DNA from: Setoptus koraiensis
Taxonomy: Eukaryota; Arthropoda
DNA: 64,000 nucleotides
NCBI GenBank assembly: GCA_048013815.1
Contig: CM106586.1
Location: 20,336,001 to 20,400,000, forward strand
Direction: 5' to 3'
In this document: positions 23,703-35,254 of the stretch, piece by piece
Numbering within the stretch: position 1 is the first letter of the stretch
How the letters are laid out: every line of letters starts with the position of its first letter
Notes under the pieces: generated by a model
Databases searched by the model: none
What the model was told of the DNA's origin: nothing
The model's input: the letters and a program-made list of their open reading frames with translations, nothing else
Translations under genes and position numbers: made by a program

Positions 23703-24502
23703 TGCGCAACCGCTTGTGTAGCCGGCCGCTAATTTAATTTGGCGCGCTTTATCGCCGCCGAGCCGCTATTTGCCGGTCAGTCGGGCCGGTGGCGGGTCGT
23801 TTGGTCGTTAGTTGCTCGTCACAGGCGCCAGTTGCCACAAGGCAAACTCAAACAAACGGCAAACGGCCCATCTGTAACACTGTTACAGTAACAGTGACGG
23901 CCGCTAGTCGCTTCAATCAATTATTATCGCTGTTGCGCAATTCATAAATATAATTATATTCGCATACGCAACAGGTAACGCATCGCGGCCCGATCGCCAT
24001 TAGTCGTCGTCAACCGTTCACGCCCACCGGCTGTCGCTGGCGAGCTGTCGCTGGCGAGCTCACCTGAGTGTTACCTGAGTTTTCTGGCCGGTGGTCGTTG
24101 GCTGCAGCGCGTGCCCCCTTGCGTTTGACGGCGACAACATCCCATCGCCCATTGGCCGGCCGCCAATGGGCTCACTGGCGCGTTGCGCAACTTTTATCGA
24201 CAGTAAAATTCAAATTATGGCACTCATACTCAGAGATGAGACTCATAGAGAAAAGTGATTAGTGAAAGCAGCCACTTCCGGTGCTTGCGCAATTCATTCA
24301 CGCCACTCATAGGCTCGTTATTTTCACTATAACAGCGCACGGCGGCTCCCTTGTAAGGGCTGCAATCACCGTGGCCACCACTGGCGGCCAGCTGATTGTT
24401 GGCCGCGGTCGGCTTGCGCTCACCCGTGAGCCGGCCAATTTGGGCGCCGGCACCTGTTGCTGTGTGGCGGACAAGTCTCGCCCGGTGCCGCTGTTAATTG
24501 GA

Positions 24503-24571
24503 CAACGACAACAGCGACAACAACGACTGAAACAACTACAACAACGACGGCAACAACGACGACAACAACAA
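24503..24571. repeat. CAA/CGA triplet array
   Basis: Imperfect ACAACGAC-type triplets between the GATA gene and NMD3, with no coding context. Confidence 0.8.
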
Positions 24572-25057
24572 GTTTGCCGCTTGCCGCCCATCGTCGCAGC
24601 AGATATGATAGAGGAATTATTACTGGGCGGCAATTATTAATTACCATTATCGGCCTGGTTTAATCACCATTATCATTGCGCCATTATTATAGGACTCGAG
24701 GCTGCAGCTCGAACGCTGACACTGTGATACTCCGGCATTCTGATGCTTCGGTATTTCGGTATTTCGACGGCCGGCCAGAGCCCAACATGACGATAACGAT
24801 GGGACAAATGACGACGGCCGCGCGATGGCAAAGGCGATTTAATTACATTGTAATTAGTTACTATTATTGCGTCGAGACACAAGCTAATGGTGATTCGCAG
24901 CAAACAATATGCAAACTAGCGCCCAACGCTGAATTGGTGTTGCCTGGCTGCAATTGGCCTGGCTGCAGCCAGTAATTGGTCGCATAATCAACGGCTGCAG
25001 CGTGCCGACTCGCCGTGGATCGGATATTCGAATCGGATTTGAATCGACTGGCAGCAC

Positions 25058-25131
25058 CACAACAACGTATCACAACAACGTATCACAACAACGTATCACA
25101 ACAACGTATCACAACAACGTATCACAACAAA
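25058..25131. repeat. 13-bp tandem repeat x 5.7
   Basis: Identical units CACAACAACGTAT start at 25058, 25071, 25084, 25097 and 25110, with a partial sixth. The five full copies have no differences, so the array is young. Confidence 0.95.
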
Positions 25132-26804
25132 AGGTGCTTGTTGTTGCTGGCGGCGGCCGCCAACAATTGACTTCCGTCCGGCGGAGCGTCGATGAAATCG
25201 ATCTGGTGCGCATCGCTCGTCATCGGCTTGCCAGTGGGGGCGCGCCCGATCCATTTCATCGACGCTCACACCGCTTCCCGTCCGGTGGACCTCGGGACGG
25301 GCCGGCCCGGCGACAGTGACCGTTGTGGCCCGGCGAGTCAGCTGACGACACACACTGTGACGACAGCTTGTGTCGATATCGGCCGATGTCGACCATATCG
25401 ATTATTGCGATTATATCGACTAGATCGACTAGATCGACCTTATGAGTGGATCGATATTATGAGTCAGATGCCCGTGAGTCAGGTTCGCGCCGCAGCGGCC
25501 GTTTCGCTTCGCGTCGGAATTTCGGCCGAAGCGACGCCGAGCGGCCGGACGGGCATTCGGCATTCCGAGACGCAAATTCGACATTCTGGGGCACAATTCG
25601 AACACTCGAACGCATGCGTGAGCATAAATGCATTGTTGTGTATCTGTTGCGCAGATCTGTGGTCGGCCGAGGCGAGTTGTCGCTGGCAAGTTGCCACTGA
25701 CAACTCGCCGGCCGCTCACTGGTCAGCGGCGCTGCGAATATTCGCGAATATTGCGCGAACGTTTCGCGAATGTTTCGCGAATATTTGGCGCAGTTACCTG
25801 GCGAGCGGCGAGACGCGCGCACAGGCCGACAAAAGATGCGGCCGCCGCCGGTAAGTGATTTACATAATTGAGACCTCTGGCCACTTGACGGCCGTTGACT
25901 GCGCCAAACAAACCAATGACATCAGATGGCAATCTGGTGGCCGTCTATCTCAATCTCGGATCTACACAAACGCGCTCTATACACAAAGTATGGTTCACAT
26001 GGTGCCCTCTATCTGACACATCTAGCCACCTTGTTTGCGCTTGTTGTTTGCGTGTTGTTGTTACATTTGTGTTTGTTGTTATTTCTGGCCAAAGTGGCCG
26101 AATGACAAGCGACCCGGCTGACCGACCGCTCCAGCTGACAGCCACTGTCAGCCCGAGCGCTGCCGTGCGATGCCCGATGGTGCCCGACGATGCCCGATGA
26201 TGGACGCGCCGGCATTTAAATTAATGCATTTATGCATTCGCACACAATTATACCCGAAAAAAACAGTTGTGTACATGCAAACAAAATACACAAATGTACA
26301 ATTTATCCGCATACGCGCCGCACGCTAAATCGAGTGCGCCGGCCGGTGAGATCGGGCGACCAGATTGTGCCGATGGAGCCGATTGAGATGTCAGATGCGC
26401 GTCGTCGTCGGCGGCGGCGTCGGGCAACAATCGCCGGCATATCGCACGCCGCATGCCTCGTCGCGCCCGTCCGACGTGCCGGGCCACAGCGGCACGCATG
26501 CGGCTCCCGTCGGACGCGCCGGGCGCGTTCGCTGTTGGCGCGGAATGCCGCTTCGACGCCACGGAGGCATCATCGCGCCCGTCAATTGTTGGCAATTCGC
26601 GATGCCGTTCACTTATTAGATTATCTCGAGCGCTATCTCGGGCCCTCGCATCGTGCAACTCTTATAGCGCCCGCCAGTTCATTACGCCAATTGTTGTTTG
26701 CCCGTGGCGCCCGCAAACAACAATTGCGCCCCGCTCGGACGCTCGTTATGCCGCTCGTTGTTTATAGCAACCGGACACGCTGCTATAGGCCCCGATTGCC
26801 TATA

Positions 26805-26898
26805 TTCATGGGTATATTTGCGATATTCATCAGTGCGTTTGGCATATTCATGGGCGCATTTGGCCTACTGATCGGCGCATTTGCCGTGCTCATGGGCG
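26805..26898. repeat. 21-bp tandem repeat x 4.5 that reads as a 7-residue hydrophobic repeat
   Basis: Units start at 26805, 26826, 26847, 26868 and 26889. On the plus strand one frame reads FMGIFAI, FISAFGI, FMGAFGL, LIGAFAV, LMG. The surrounding open frame (26232-27071) is otherwise arginine-rich and unconvincing, so I list this as a repeat. Confidence 0.8.
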
Positions 26899-27523
26899 TA
26901 CATCAGCAATGGCGCAGTTGGCATGTTTGCGATGCGCCACCAGATAAAATCTCGTGCCGGCCCGGCCGATTCAAATTGGGCCGCGCCGGCGGAGCCGATG
27001 CAATAATTGCCAATAACAATTTGTCGGCTCGCGTCCGCGCCACGCCGCCCCGTCGACTGACAAATTGTTGAGCGGCGGCGCGGCTACCGTTTCGCTCCAG
27101 TTTCGCAATTGTTGCCGCACAAGCCGAATCGACCCGCACAAGCGACATCGACCCGCACAAATCGGGCGGCTGCCCGCGTCGGCGAGCGGCCGGGCCAGCA
27201 GTGCGCCCGATTCGGACTCACTCTCCGGCGCCACTTGACCGCTCGGTCACTCAGCTGTGCGCGGGCCGGCCGGACAGTCGGCCAGTCGGCCACCGTCGCG
27301 AGCTGGCGCCGGCCAGAGTGAGCGACCGGCCTGATCCACCTGTTTGCACGTGACGCGTCGCCAGTGTGTCAGCTCGTGTCGGCGGGCAAGTCGGCCCGAT
27401 CGGCCAGATGAGATGCCCTGATACCCCGATCAGATCTAATCTAGCCGCTGGCCGCCGGCCGCTGGCCAGTGCCGCGAGTGCTGGCTGGCGCGCGAGCGCC
27501 CCCGACAGGACGAGAGCACAATT

Positions 27524-27617
27524 ATCGGCAGCCGGGTCGCGTTTGTCGGCGGCAAGGTCGCGTTTGTCGGCGGCAGGGTCGCGTTTTTCGGCAGCCAGGT
27601 CGCGCATACCGGCAAAC
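27524..27617. repeat. 21-bp tandem repeat x 4
   Basis: Units start at about 27536, 27557, 27578 and 27599, around GTCGCGTTTGTCGGCGGCA. Confidence 0.8.
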
Positions 27618-28492
27618 CGAGCTATCGGCAGCTCGAGCGGCGCGTCACCCGAGCCCGAGCCGTTACTCGCGTCGTAACTTGCGTCGAGCGCGCGATAAAA
27701 TCACCAGCCTTTGTGAAATACTGCAAAATGCCGCTTTTCGGGCTCGACACACTCCGGCCAACTTGTTGCTGACCGGTCGCGTCTGACCAGTCGCGCCTGA
27801 CCGGTCGTTTCTGGCCGGTTGCTGGCCCCAAATCGCACAGGTGAGCTCGGGTGGCGCCCTCTGGGCGGCGGACGGGCGATGCGAGCGACCGACGGACGAC
27901 GGGCGAGGCGAGCGGCCGGCAGCGGGCGGGTTGACAACGGCGACTAATTAGCGAGCGACCACGAGTTGTCAGTTTGGTTTTAGTTGGGTCAGTTGCGAGC
28001 GCACCCTGGCGCTGGCCGGCGCGCACTGCATTAGTTGAGACATTGATTATGCACCTATTCATTGATATCGGTGGCCGGCAGATGGTGGCCGGGCCGGCTC
28101 GCGCGTATCAGCGCGTATCAGCTGCCGTCAGCTGTCAGCGGCGCATTGAGACTGGCTCGCAATTATGCGAGCAGGCGAATAAAGTTTGCAAATAAACAAC
28201 AAAAAACGACCAGCACCGGGGCACCTACGGCCTACCCTATAGCGGCCGCGGGACACAACTTGTATAAATAAATGTGTTCGTAGTGGCGACAATGTATGCA
28301 GCTTCCTGGCGCGATGACAGCGCCGCCGAGTGTGACGCTGGCGACGTCGTCTTATCAGCAGTAATTATCTTATCAATTTGGATTTTGATCGCTCGATTTT
28401 GGTCGGGACGCTCGTGCTGCTTGCACGTTGTCGGCGCGCCGTGGCCGACGCTGCCCGACGCTGCCCGACACTGTGAGCCGGCCCGGCCCGAG

Positions 28493-28540
28493 CGACCAAA
28501 GCGACCCGAGCGACCCGAGCGACCCGAGCGACCCGAGCGC
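28493..28540. repeat. 10-bp tandem repeat GACCCGAGCG
   Basis: Nearly exact decamer copies in the GC-rich intergenic block. Confidence 0.85.
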
Positions 28541-29328
28541 CCAAAACAACCGACAATCCAATCAGACAATTTAATGTCAACGTTATAGGTGCGCACTCAA
28601 TGAGCGCGACAGTGACACGAGTTGCACCAATTGTGTCACCGGCCGACCTGTCAGCGCCATAGGCGAGCCCAGCAAACGAGACAAGGGCCAACGAGGGCCA
28701 AATAAGGGCAAACATAAAGCAGATTAAATGCACAGTGTACACGACAGCGATGACAGATCTGGCCCAAATCATTATCTTCATTAAGCCTTGTTAGCGACAA
28801 CGGCGACAACAACTGCACGTGAAAGCTGCACGTTAGATTTAATCAGCAGCGGACATGTCACTTAATCGCCGTTTGTTTGCCTGTTTGGCCGCTCGCACTG
28901 CGCCGCTGCCCAACGCTGTCGCTGTCCCCCTCGCGTCGGCCAAGATAAACATCTCGCCTGCCCCCTCTGGCCTCGTCGGGTCGCTGTCGGGTCGCTGTCG
29001 GGCGAGCCTGAGCCGCGACCATGCAGCATCTCTCACTACGCTGACCGGCGGATATTCGCGTCCATTGTCGCGCACACAGCCGAACGTGAGAGCGCGCCGC
29101 GCAAATTGTTTCCAATTGCGCGCTTTCCAGTTACGCGAAAATTGTTTCCAATTGCGCCATTTCCAATCGCGGGCGCGTACGGGCCGGCCCGGTGCCAGCG
29201 GCACCCGCCACGCGATTGGTGCGCAGTGCGCAGCATCAGCACAGTTACGTACAAGTATAAGTATAAGTATAAGTGAGCAAGTCATAAGTAAGTTATGCAA
29301 TGTGTGCGAGCCGCCCGAGCGACTCGCC

Positions 29329-29382
29329 GGGATAAATAAAGCGGCATAAATAAAGTGGCATAAATAAAGTGGCATAAATAAC
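29329..29382. repeat. 14-bp tandem repeat GGCATAAATAAAGT
   Basis: About four copies at a strict 14-bp period (29329, 29343, 29357, 29371). Each of the first three contains AATAAA, so the array could act as a chain of plus-strand poly(A) signals. No gene ends near enough to claim it. Confidence 0.85.
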
Positions 29383-29682
29383 ACACTCAACAGATAAATA
29401 GCTCGCCATTGCAACTGCTCGGCAGTGTTGCGCTCAACAGCGACTCAACAGTTTGCAGTTTGCAGTGGCCAATTGTAATTGTGTCAGCGGCGCGAAGAAT
29501 GGCCAGAGAATCATCAATTGCCGGCTACCTGCTAATTGAACTAATGAAGACGCCACCAACCGCCTGTTGATTCGTTCTCTCAAAAGTCAAGTGTCTGCCA
29601 TGATAATTGAAGCAACACCGGCCCTTGGCCAGCTATTGCCACCACAGACTGCGCCATAAAGCGCCCGTCATGCATCACCTGG

Positions 29683-29718
29683 TGCTGTTGTTGTTGCCGT
29701 TGTTGTTGTTGCTGCTGC

Positions 29719-29749
<31 letters not shown>

Positions 29750-29780
29750 GCTGCTGCTGTTGTTGTCGTTGTTGCGAGTG
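29683..29780. repeat. GTT/GCT triplet array
   Basis: Runs of GTT interrupted by GCT and GTC, about 98 bp, intergenic. A CAG/CAA array in the opposite orientation follows at 30240-30322. Confidence 0.85.
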
Positions 29781-31340
29781 TTGCTGCTGTGAGTAATGTT
29801 GTTGTTGCGGCCACTTGTTGCCGTCTCACAGGCCCCGGCAAGTTGCGTCCCGACACACACAACAGCACACGACAGCACACAACAACGCTCAACAACGCTC
29901 AACAACACACATACAACAGGTTGCAGTGCCGAGACGGACTACCTGAGGTGCGCGCTCCATTATAGTGCATGCCGGGTGTTGCACAATGTTACACACAGTG
30001 TTATATAATGTTGTATAATGTTATGTAATGTTGTGTGCGCATCTCATTGTGTATACATATCAATCATGGGCCATATTCCACTGCCGCCATTAACACCATT
30101 AGTTTTGGCGGTTTTATTGAGCCTGCAAAGAGATGATTAATACCTGTATTGTTGCACAACAATGCGGCCTGTATTAATTCATCATACACACGCCGCGGCG
30201 CGTTACATAACAGCGCGGCGCAGCGTCTTGTTGCCGGCCGACACCACCACCAACAACAGCCACAGCAACAACAGCCGCGGCGACTGCAGCAACAGCAACA
30301 ACAGCAACAACAACAGCAAGAATGCCAACAGTTGGCTCGAGTTTTCACGCCAGGAATGCCAGTTCAAGTTCGCTGTTGCCGGCGCTCGGCCGCTCGCAAA
30401 CCGGCCAGCGCCGAGGCGCCCTTCGAAGCGGCGCTCGAGCGCCCGTCGAAGCAGCGGGCTTCGCTCCATTGTTTTAGCCGGCGGTTGTGGCAGCTTGCGA
30501 GTTAAGCACCTGACAAAAAGCAATTGCACTGTCGGCCGTTCGGTTTATAGCTTCCACTGGCAGGCCCGGCCACTCACGCCGACCGCTCCGGCCGGGTAAA
30601 ACGACTCGCAACTTTGTTGCCAACTTCAGGCGCTCTAATGGGTCCGGCCCGACAAACGAGCGCCAGCATCTGGCGCTTATAGGCGGCTCGCAAGGCCGCT
30701 CGTATTCACGCTTGCATGTACCCTTGCACGTTTGCATGTTGGCTGAGCCGGTTTTATGCGGCTCAGCCGGGTTCTCGGGACAATCTGTGACAGGACGGCC
30801 GGTGTGCTTAATGACACTCGATCACGACTCGCGAGCAACACACGGCGCTAATTAATTATCATTTGTCTTCTTTTGCACCGACAATTGGCGCAAACGCTGG
30901 CCCAATGGGCAGCGTTTTTTACCTTTCTCATGGGCTCACTAACTCAATAACTCATCAAATTGGGCTGGTGAGTGGCAAAAGTAAAAGCGGCGATTTTCAG
31001 CAGCGATGCTCAGATAACGATATTTCACCGCGGCCAATGTTTACCTTTCTGTTGCGGCCGAGCAATCTGTTTGGCGTCTGTTGTGGCTCGTGGAAGCCGC
31101 CCAAACAACAACCGCGTCACTTACATAATTGCCATTAGCCACACCACCGGCTATTTACTTTGGGGCTCCGCGCTCGCCGGCCACCACTGACCAGGTGATT
31201 ATTGGTCGGCTCGTGCGCGGCAAATCGTGGCACGCAATTGCCTTCATTACATTGTATTTTATTTATTTATTTTTGCCCTATTTTTAGCTTATTTATGCCA
31301 ACGATTTCATCCAATCTGATCGATTCCATTCTGACTCTAA

Positions 31341-31362
31341 CACACACACACACACACACACA
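31341..31362. repeat. (CA)11 microsatellite
   Basis: Uninterrupted CA run in the AT-rich block. Confidence 0.95.
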
Positions 31363-31924
31363 AAATGCGAAATGCTAACAACGAACCGTGGCCAACCGAT
31401 AATGAGCGTGCCAGAATCAGTGTGAAATTGATTGAGTGTCGGTGTTTTTGTGCATACGCACACCGGTATGCGATCATTAACGATTGATAATTAATCATGC
31501 ATTGTTAATGATTAATCATCGGTTAAGATGACCAGCCAAACACGCGCTGCCACGCTGACTCACCGTGCTAACTAGCGGGCCCGCGAGCTGCCCACTCCAT
31601 CGACGTGTCGACTTTGTTTCCATCGTCGGCTACATCCACGTCGGTGCTGCTACTCGATTTGCATATAGCGGTAGCCAATAACATGTGTATATACCAATAT
31701 ATATATATTAGTATGCCGTATTATGTATATATTACATGCATTATATGTATTGTTGGCGACTCGCACACGTCGCTCGACAGCCCTACAGGTGGCCGCCAAT
31801 CACAACAACATTGTTGGCAACAGTTATTGAGACAGTTGATGCTGACGGGTCAGTTGTTGTCCGACAACAATTCTCTCGTGAGGCGTCGTCAACGCCACTG
31901 ACCAGTGCCGAGTGCAGCGAAACT

Positions 31925-32022
31925 AAAAATACACATGTAGTAATACTACATGTATTTTTTGTGAGAGAATCAGAAAAGAAGAATCTATCCCAATTGTAAT
32001 TCTTCTTTTCTAATTCACTCAC
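31925..32022. repeat. Two adjacent hairpin-forming inverted repeats
   Basis: Hairpin 1 (31925-31959): ACATGTAGTA pairs with TACTACATGT around a 1-nt centre, extended by AAAAAT/ATTTTT after a 2-nt bulge. Hairpin 2: arms 31961-31984 and 31999-32022 match at 22 of 24 positions around a 14-nt loop, including a perfect 13-bp core AGAAAAGAAGAAT. They are separated by a single base. This could be a small non-autonomous DNA transposon remnant, a structured RNA, or chance in AT-rich sequence. Confidence 0.7.
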
Positions 32023-33591
32023 AACTCACTGTTGTGGCGATTGTTGTTGTGCTTTTGGCGAGCCCGATGTATCCGTTTCACACAAGTCGCTTGCACCTGA
32101 CATCATCAACAACAACGGTTGTGTCATGTTGCAATGGTGCAACGTTCATTGGCGCAACCGGCTAACTCGGCTAATAAGTAACTGACTTTAGTTACATAAA
32201 CAAGGTGCTGATGTTTATCGAAGCTCCACTCCGCTGCCAATTACACTCTCCGCTGGCCATACAATCCATTAGTTGTGGTCAGTTAGTTGTGGTCAGTTAG
32301 TTGTGCAGCGAATGCAATGAGCGATTCATTGGGCCAGCAAACAATAACAAATGGTGCTTGTGAGGCGGCGGTGTCTTTTGCTGGCACCAACAACCACACG
32401 AAAACATTTATATATATAATGGCATGATCATGAGGCAATGTAAATTGATTTCTCTTATTTCTATTAATCGTTATTGTTGATGGTGATCCATTTATTTAAC
32501 TTGATTTCGCTCTTCTCCAATGGTTCCAATGGTTTCAATGCTTCCAATGCTTCCAACGCTTGGCCCGCACTACTCTAAATTGCTCACAATCATCATCATC
32601 ATCATCATCATGCCGAGATTCATCAAGGTGCTGGCTGGCCGACTCTCAATAGGTTGCTGTTGGCTGTGGTCCGATGTAGCAAGGTGTGAGCACGACCTTT
32701 GAAGTGATGCGACCTGGCAGACGAGAGAGAGCCAGAGAAAACCGCTTCTTCATTGGCTTCTTTTTCGCCAGCTCACACAAACAAGCAAACTTATCCACTA
32801 GATGCGATGCCAGTGGTAGTGTGTTATGAATATATGTATATTTTCGGTGTGTTTGCAGCAGTGTTTGTAGTTGCTGTATATTAGATTAAACTATTAATTG
32901 TTGTTGCCGTGCTTACTTATCACACTCATGACCATGAACAACAACAGCAACAACAACAAGCGAGCAAACATTCCTAACAGCCTCATTTTTTTATGTAGCG
33001 CTTTGTATATATAGATCGCAAAAGAACAGCACCTCTCAACAGGTGATGATTGTGGTGCATCATCTGTTCAACATTTATTATTTGAGCAACAACAACTAAC
33101 AACTAACTCAATAACTTTAACGATGTTCCCTGTTAATCAGATCTCTCTTGCGAATTGGCTAACAAAACCAAATGATTGACCAAATTGATTGTTATTATTA
33201 TTATGTAATATAACTGAGCTGTTTGTGTGGCCATTGGCGCGCTAGTGGCAGTAATTGATCATCATAATCTTGTAAAATTCAGCCAGCTTTACATCAGTCA
33301 GCTCAGACCGGTAGGTGAGAGGTGATGTGATCAGTGAGCAGCGATCGATCTGATAATGTGATCAATCTTTCACCATTTTCAACTGCCGACATATCAGCGC
33401 CCTAGTTGGCGCATCAATCATGCCATCATCATACTGCGTGCGGTCATCACGAGCTCATTCCACAATAATCTAAACATATACACTCAAGTTGTAAACACCA
33501 CGCAATACAAATCAATGATTTTGTTGTTAGTTGAGCCCACCCAATCACTTGTTTGCTCTTCGAAAGCTCTAGTTTAGTTGGTGCCACCCAA

Positions 33592-34863
33592 TCATGAAGC
33601 CTCGCCATAGTTCTTCTTCAACAGAATAACGTCGGGCAATCTATCGCCCTGGTCCTCTTGGTAGCCATCGAATTCGGCATTGTTTAGATTGGCGTTAGCT
33701 AAATCAAAGCCCAGAACTGTATCGCCTGGATGCAGTAGGTTGCCCAAGTGTGTTTTGCAATGTATCTGATGATCACTCTCTCCCAATTCACTAGTCTTAA
33801 CTATCCAAACGTCTGCCAGAGCGTACTTTCCGCCGCCATCGGTGTCCGCTTCGGCCGATTTATCCATGACAGACTTATCTGAGCATTCACTTTCCATCAC
33901 CATGTACTCAGTGAGTTTCTTTGAGCTAGTTATAGGCACGAACGGATATCTAAAGAATATTGTGGCATTCATTTCTGATGATTTCAACGTCGTTGGATTA
34001 ATAAGATAAATATTGTGTGTAACACGCGTACATATACACAATCTGCCTATGTTTCCCAGAGCGCGAGCTGTTGCTACTGGCAAACAAACAATGTCATCTT
34101 TACAAATGGGCACAATTTCGACAGCAAATGTATACTTGTAATTGTATACATTGGAGTGGGTGTCGTGTGATATGAGTTGTTGGCTTGGACTATAGCGGCA
34201 CGGTATAACCTTTTGCACGTATTCAACAAATTTTCTGGCATCGTCAGTGCGATCAAAGAAGAAATCCATTCCCTCTCCAATTGGTTTTGTCTTGGTGCAA
34301 TTGAACAGGTGCAGAGTTTTAATGAGCAACTGCTCCAGGTATAATAATGTCTTCTTGTGGTGTGTGCGTTGTCTGACTTGCACTTTGGCCTTCCAAAAAT
34401 CTTTTGCCTCGATACGATGACACATATCGCACATTTGCCCGTTAACCACATACTCTACTTCAAACACTTGTCGCAGCATGTCGCCGCCAACGACTTCTTT
34501 TTGAATGGTCAGTTTAACTTTGATTCGACGAGAATGTGGCTCTGTCCAAATGAAGACAGCATCAACGAGTTCAACTTTGGTAAGATTTTTCAGTTTCTTT
34601 AGGCACAATGTCAACAATTCGTTGCTCTCCAGTTCGGCTTTGATCCATTTGCCCTGCTCCTGCTGGTAACGTTCGCAACTCTTACAAAAATAGACAACTG
34701 CCTGCTTTGGTATACCCTCAGTGATGTCCGTTTTGGCTCTCAAACATCCCACACACATATTTGACTGATTTGGCTCAATCAGAGTTCCGCACTGGCAGCA
34801 TAATATCTTGGCCAGAGTGCCGGTCGAGTCACTGGAAATTTCGTCTGGCGACATGTACTCCAT
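33592..34863 (-). CDS. Nmd3: NMD3, 60S ribosomal subunit nuclear-export adaptor, lacking the C-terminal tail (423 aa)
   Basis: Binds pre-60S ribosomal subunits and links them to the export receptor CRM1. The N-terminal zinc-binding region is intact: CxxC pairs at Cys22/25, 37/40, 60/63 and 145/148. Well-conserved family stretches are WTEPHSRRIKVKLTIQKEV (106-124), EAKDFWKAKVQVRQ (152-165), YNYKYTFAVEIVPICKD (240-256) and HPGDTVLGFDLAN (378-390). The reading ends after DVILLKKNYGEAS. Human NMD3 is 503 residues and continues here with a basic nuclear-localisation stretch and then acidic, leucine-rich export signals; about 80 residues are absent. I see no donor before the stop and no matching exon downstream on the minus strand. 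The start at 34863 is the first of two near in-frame ATGs. Intronless. It is divergent from YKT6 (391 bp between starts), and a decayed copy lies on the far side of YKT6. A minus-strand AATAAA at 33074-33079 is a distant candidate poly(A) signal. Confidence 0.95.
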   Translation of the reverse strand: MEYMSPDEISSDSTGTLAKILCCQCGTLIEPNQSNMCVGCLRAKTDITEGIPKQAVVYFCKSCERYQQEQGKWIKAELESNELLTLCLKKLKNLTKVELVDAVFIWTEPHSRRIKVKLTIQKEVVGGDMLRQVFEVEYVVNGQMCDMCHRIEAKDFWKAKVQVRQRTHHKKTLLYLEQLLIKTLHLFNCTKTKPIGEGMDFFFDRTDDARKFVEYVQKVIPCRYSPSQQLISHDTHSNVYNYKYTFAVEIVPICKDDIVCLPVATARALGNIGRLCICTRVTHNIYLINPTTLKSSEMNATIFFRYPFVPITSSKKLTEYMVMESECSDKSVMDKSAEADTDGGGKYALADVWIVKTSELGESDHQIHCKTHLGNLLHPGDTVLGFDLANANLNNAEFDGYQEDQGDRLPDVILLKKNYGEAS

Positions 34864-35254
34864 GATGATGATATGATTATAGTCGTCGTATCGGTTTTGT
34901 AATTAAATTATGCAATTTATTATTGTAGTTAATATTAGTCAATTAATCAAGATGATTGGGCTAGCTTGGCTTTAAATATCCCCAAAGGCGAACGCATGTT
35001 TGCTTGTTTGTTTCCAAAATAACGTGGCTTCTAGTTTGATATTTTGAACTGCGCGAGATTCGAAAATTGTGAACATCAAGTTGTGAATACTAGATCGCCC
35101 TCTGGTGCAATAGTTTCACATTGATCGATAATGATAGATCGCAACAGCTGCTCAGAATTTTTTGTCATTATGTCGGTCAAGCTTTCACCACCCATTATCA
35201 AAGAGGAATATTATCCATTATCCCTATTATTATTATTTTATTATTATTTACACA
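34864..35254. promoter_or_regulatory. Shared upstream region of NMD3 and YKT6
   Basis: 391 bp separates the divergent start codons, so both housekeeping genes are probably driven from here. No clear TATA box is seen in either direction. An ATG at 35170 opens a frame that overlaps the YKT6 start out of frame. Translation of YKT6 would therefore need a transcript starting after 35172, leaky scanning, or an intron in the leader. Confidence 0.5.

Larger units (their letters stand above)
22573..24293. promoter_or_regulatory. Dense bZIP-palindrome group downstream of the GATA gene
   Basis: Nine exact RTTRYRYAAY sites (22573, 22721, 22841, 23613, 23640, 23660, 23701, 23932, 24182) plus CTTGCGCAAT at 24284, in 1.7 kb. 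The types GTTGCGCAAC, ATTGCGCAAT, ATTACGTAAC and GTTATGCAAC are mixed. The perfect palindrome CACTGTTACAGTAACAGTG (23878-23896) lies inside the group. A candidate enhancer, by inference. Confidence 0.5.
22185..33591. other. 11.4 kb intergenic region between GATA gene and NMD3
   Basis: No gene is supported. The left part holds the GATA 3' UTR (an ATTAAA at 22553-22558 is a possible poly(A) signal). Also present are an ATCGATTC-type repeat (22287-22395), a dense group of bZIP-type palindromes (22573-24293), two TG runs, many short tandem arrays to about 30.3 kb and then, from about 30.8 kb, AT-rich DNA with a pair of hairpins (31925-32022). Open frames of 80-280 codons in the GC-rich part look random in composition and match nothing I know. 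Confidence 0.6.

Noticed and set aside
25058-25131. Possible CRISPR-like array
   Set aside because: Units are directly tandem with no spacers in a eukaryotic genome; the same holds for the other short repeats.
26232-27071. 279-codon plus-strand frame
   Set aside because: Starts in AT-rich leader-like DNA and then becomes random Arg-rich sequence; only the 21-bp repeat inside it is notable and is reported separately.
33541-33612. Possible NMD3 tail in another frame just past the stop
   Set aside because: One shifted frame stays open for about 45 codons but lacks the basic RRRxWKLKEL-like sequence expected of the tail.
35162-35254. N-terminal extension of YKT6
   Set aside because: The frame is open upstream but has no ATG, and the residues (Tyr/Ile-rich) do not match the family, whose proteins begin at the longin domain.
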